Origin: Hydractinia symbiolongicarpus
Lineage: Eukaryota; Cnidaria; Hydrozoa; Anthoathecata; Hydractiniidae
NCBI RefSeq assembly: GCF_029227915.1
Contig: NC_079876.1
Location: forward strand, 13,020,001 to 13,084,000
Reading direction: 5' to 3'
Length of the DNA: 64,000 nt
Part shown: positions 60,690 to 64,000 of the stretch, one piece after another
How positions within the stretch are numbered: position 1 is the stretch's first letter
How the letters are laid out: every line of letters begins with the position of its first letter
Program-made: the position numbers and the translations under genes
Notes under the pieces: model-generated
Database searches by the model: none
What the model saw: the letters and a program-made list of their open reading frames with translations, nothing else
What the model was told of the DNA's origin: nothing

Positions 60690-61714
60690 TTATAAAGAGA
60701 AAAAGCTTAAGAGGAATTCTTCTTATGCTTTTTCATAATTAGAGATGAAAATGGAATATAGCTGCTTCACTTATACAAGCCAGAACAACTGACAAGCCAA
60801 TCACAGACGCGTTGCCATTCATTTCCTTTTCCATAAAGACAAACAAAAAGCTATTTATCAATGCACTCACTCCCTTGACAAAAACAGTTAAAAAGAACAC
60901 AAAATTATCAAAGTTACAGCATCTTTTGAATGCTATTTTCACCAACCTTTTGGTCTGTTTGCTTTCTTTTTTAGCACCTTCGTTTTTAAATTTTGCTTTT
61001 CTTACCACTGTAACAACAAATTAGATAGACACAGCTAAGAATCGTAAAAACACAAAAAATGCTTCCCTACACGAAGGTAAATTTACATGTTTAAAATTAT
61101 CAGCGGCAAGGCCAGACACGAAAGCAGCTATTGCATAACCAATTGAACCAAATGTTCTTTGTTGCCCAAACGTAACTTTAGTTTCATGCAATGCTTGTCA
61201 CTACAGAATCAAAGAAATGCACAAAAGGATTGGTCGCACATCGAACAAGCCGTAAATAAAATCAACATTGCATAAAAGACACTTCTAGAGCCATCACTAC
61301 GTAAACAAACCGTTGAAGAAGATGATATGTTTGAATTATTGTATTGATTAACACTTCCATTACGGGCAATGTTGTGGTCACATTTATAATATACAGCTAT
61401 CGAGGGAGCCGGAGGCAGCGTTGCAACGATGCCGAACAACATAACAAATGCCACTACCATTTTTTTCCCAGTACGGTCGATTAAAAATCCCAAAAGTGGT
61501 GAAGAAAGAAACGCAGCTAACTGACAGACCCCGAGAATTAGTCTAGCTTTGCTTGCTGATAAACCATTTGATATGAGGAACACGACAATATACGGTTTAA
61601 ACGAACCACGAAAGTAGTATGTGAAAAAGTAAACAATCTTCGCAGGGATTAACTGAAATACCAAACATCTGTTGTTTCTGTTACCTTGCGTGAAATCCAC
61701 CGTTGACGAGCTGT
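60690..61714 (-). pseudogene. MFSD6-like major-facilitator transporter, broken
   Basis: A membrane transporter of the major facilitator superfamily, resembling MFSD6. After an acceptor at 61714 the minus strand reads IPAKIVYFFTYYFRGSFKPY, FLISNGLSASKARLILG and SSPLLGFLIDRTGKKMV: the first two membrane helices and the loop 2-3 'G.l.DR.GkK' motif. At 61209 the frame stops, and the continuation FFDSVV, then TFGQQRTFGSIGYAIAAFVS (about 61160-61105) lies in other frames after two single-base shifts within 40 bases. A Lys-rich piece and helices FVFFLTVFVKGVSALINSF (60739-61007) follow a possible intron, then another shift before FSSLIMKK (about 60735). At least three frame breaks argue for a pseudogene, unless they are sequencing errors. 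The 5' exon is not found. Confidence 0.65.
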
Positions 61715-63674
61715 CCTAAAAAGAAAAGTGTTACTGAAATCCTGAGATAAAAAGAAAATCTGCGTTTTTTATTCAAGATTTCTAACTACAACTTTAACTA
61801 AAAGTTAAAAAAGAAGCTGATGTTTTTTAAGCCACGACACAATTTGGGTCTGTTCATAGGATAGTGAGCTGTTCGGGTTAACCAGACTAAATTAATTAGC
61901 CGAAATTTCACTGTAAATATAGATATAGATATTCTTTATGGAAAAAAGGTATTTGTATAAAAAGGAGACTGTCTAACTAGTCAGTCTGCCATCACACTCT
62001 CCCCTTGTTTAAAATGAAGAAAGAATAATCACTGAATTTACGTTAATAAAATTGCTGTTATGAAAGTATTGAAGCTTGAATACAAATATTTTGCACTGCA
62101 AATATTAAAAGAATGCATTCTAAATTGAGAACATGGTGAGTATCATACTTTTCAATCATGTTACAGTTATTTTTGTGTGATGGAGGAAATTATTTGATGG
62201 GAAGAGATTCTGCGTTAAAAACACCAAATCAGAATAATCCTTGCTGTTTTGATTTACTTACTTATTTAATCGCGGAGATTGATTTCTTAGCACCAATCAA
62301 ATAGTTTGTTTTGAAGCTGTCAATCAAAATGAAAAATAAAACTCGCGCAATATAAAACTTTAGACCATTTCTTGTATTCGCACTACAGCGATTTTTTAAA
62401 ATATAATTTGGTACGTAGATTTCTTGGTGAAAAGCCTCCAAGAAAACAGCATCTACTGCAGCTGTGTGGAAGAGCACTCAAGCAACTGGGGGTTCGTTAC
62501 AGATCTGTCATTGTTGGCATTTGAAAGAAGGCAAGAATGTGTAAAAAATTAAAAAAAGTTTAGAAAGTGAAACAATCGAAGCAAATTTTGTTTTAAATGG
62601 TTTAATGTGTTTTTGGATATGTGTGGCTAATAAAAGTTTTTTTCGATTCTTCGTCATTATTAACAGCCAAGTTAAAGTGTCTCGAGATTGGGCAGAAAAG
62701 GAATGATAAGTGAACTGGTGCTTTCCAAACCGGTTAACATAGTGTCCTCTACGAAGGAGTCTATGCACTCTGCCTACTGGAGACTAAAGTCTGTCCACCT
62801 TGTCTTGACTTTAGCCGTTAAATTTTCACCTTTTCCACGTCCAGAAATAACTGTATTTTGATTTGTAAGTTAATACAAATCGTACAAACATTCAACGCAA
62901 GTGTTAACGAAATAAACTTTCCTCGTTTTTTTATCACAAAAAATAGTTTTTTTTAACCAATCATGATTAAGTATTAAACCTAATAATTTTAATTGCGCAT
63001 GGGCGTTTTCAGATCGGATTCGAATTGATTTTTTTTACTTCTAAAGAAATTATCGTGACTTGCAAATTAATGCTTAATCAGCAAAAAAAATTCAACCTAT
63101 TTTGGCTATATTATATGCCTACCAATCGGTCCTTCATCTTGATAGAGCTGTATATTTTTAAATATCCCTATTCGTATTAATAATTTTGAATCCCATGCAA
63201 AATATTTTTGACAATTTTCGTTATCAAGCCATGCTACAATACTAACGAGTGTAGAATACAACGAATGCAAAAATTATAACATAAATTATTCTCTTCTTAC
63301 TTCTCCTTATGTAAATTGGTTTCCTCAGTTCTTTTTATAACTTTCAGTTTCTTTTTGGCCTTGCTGGTTCTTACAGCTCTTTTCCTTATTATAAAGTTTA
63401 TGCTATAAAAATTTTTGAGCAATCTCGAGCAACAGCATAAATTTTAAACAAAAGACACAATTTTTAAAGCGCTCCAGAGGGATATCATTGCACGTTTGTA
63501 TTCAAGTCTAGTTAGAATTTTTTCACCCTTGGATTTTTCCAACAAAAAAAACAACTAAAAGATATGATATAAAAACATATTTATTATCGTTACAATTTTA
63601 ATCAGAGCTTTATGACCTAGCTAAGATTTTATTAACTTCGCTAACTATGTAAGTTTTCCGTACTCGCTTGTAGT
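61715..63674. other. No recognisable gene
   Basis: AT-rich. The minus-strand frames at 62262-62477 and 62508-62768 show no family resemblance. Exon 1 of the MFSD6-like relic could lie here, but I cannot see it. Confidence 0.4.
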
Positions 63675-63945
63675 TTACAACAGAGTGCAGTGGATAATAT
63701 TACCCGAATGCTTTGTTGGTGTATATTTCATTATAATAAAATGGGGAATGGGGCAAATAGAAACAAAAGACAACAAACGAGTTAAAAAATAGCTTTCCCC
63801 TATCAATCTCGTCCATAGAGGTTTTTGTCTTTTGGAAATTGCGGCCGGCGGCGAAGAAATCTTGTTATTCGTAAAGTAAGAGCTAGCGGCTTTGAAATCA
63901 GGCAACAAACCCTGCGGATAAGGATGTTTCTGTATAGCAAAAGCG
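63675..63945 (-). CDS. Possible terminal exon, unknown protein
   Basis: The minus strand is open for over 80 codons after an acceptor-like 'ttgctatacag' and ends in a stop at 63675. It reads KHPYPQGLLPDFKAASSYFT, then ISSPPAAISKRQKPLWTRLI and further text. Base composition is somewhat less AT-rich at 63840-63910. There is no ATG start in this frame, and the window ends 30 bases beyond, so the rest of a gene could lie outside. I do not recognise it and chance cannot be excluded. Confidence 0.2.
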
Positions 63946-64000
63946 CAAGAGATGGAGAGAAACAGAATCAAAACTTATAAGACGACAAAAATTTTATTTT

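Overview
The window is AT-rich eukaryotic DNA. It has spliced genes with GT-AG introns, abundant transposon relics, tRNA-derived SINE-like elements and several tandem-repeat arrays. Gene content and the mobile elements (Penelope-like, L2/CR1-like LINE, DIRS-like, hAT-like, pogo-like) point to an early-branching animal, most likely a cnidarian, perhaps a hydrozoan. This is an inference from protein resemblance and repeat types, not a species identification.

Layout. Bases 1-16,100 are gene-poor: diverged tandem repeats (1-900 and 5,740-6,290), an orphan exon-like segment (4,031-4,150), a broken Penelope-like element with a GIY-YIG relic and a degenerate hammerhead-like fold (6,570-8,340), a tRNA-like SINE head (9,063-9,139) and a pogo-like terminus next to a HIRAN-like coding relic (11,594-11,965). 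Bases 16,147-20,370 are a satellite of 30-bp units, each made of three 10-bp words. A TIR element with target-site duplication (23,447-24,105) ends 90 bp before the first gene.

The two well-supported genes are both on the + strand. The first is a complete 19-exon PPWD1 orthologue (24,196-40,396): WD40 repeats plus a C-terminal cyclophilin domain, 613 aa, with all exon phases consistent. The second is a complete six-exon calreticulin (42,528-45,450): signal peptide, P-domain repeats, acidic tail and KDEL, 421 aa. A perfect ER-stress response element (CCAAT-N9-CCACG) lies 128 bp before the calreticulin ATG. PPWD1 introns carry several mobile elements and a 60-bp minisatellite.

From 43,954 to about 59,562 the 3' part of calreticulin and its downstream flank are present three times in tandem (period about 5.46 kb). 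The two extra copies lack exons 1-2. The middle unit is a mosaic: its left half matches unit 3 and its right half matches unit 1, as expected for unequal crossing-over. Each unit also carries a TIR mini-element, a 19-bp-type minisatellite (short in unit 3) and a DIRS-like gag relic. Beyond it, on the minus strand, lies a frameshifted MFSD6-like transporter (about 60,690-61,714). The last 2 kb show little.

PPWD1 (spliceosome-associated prolyl isomerase) and calreticulin (ER chaperone) have no obvious functional link; they are simply neighbours.
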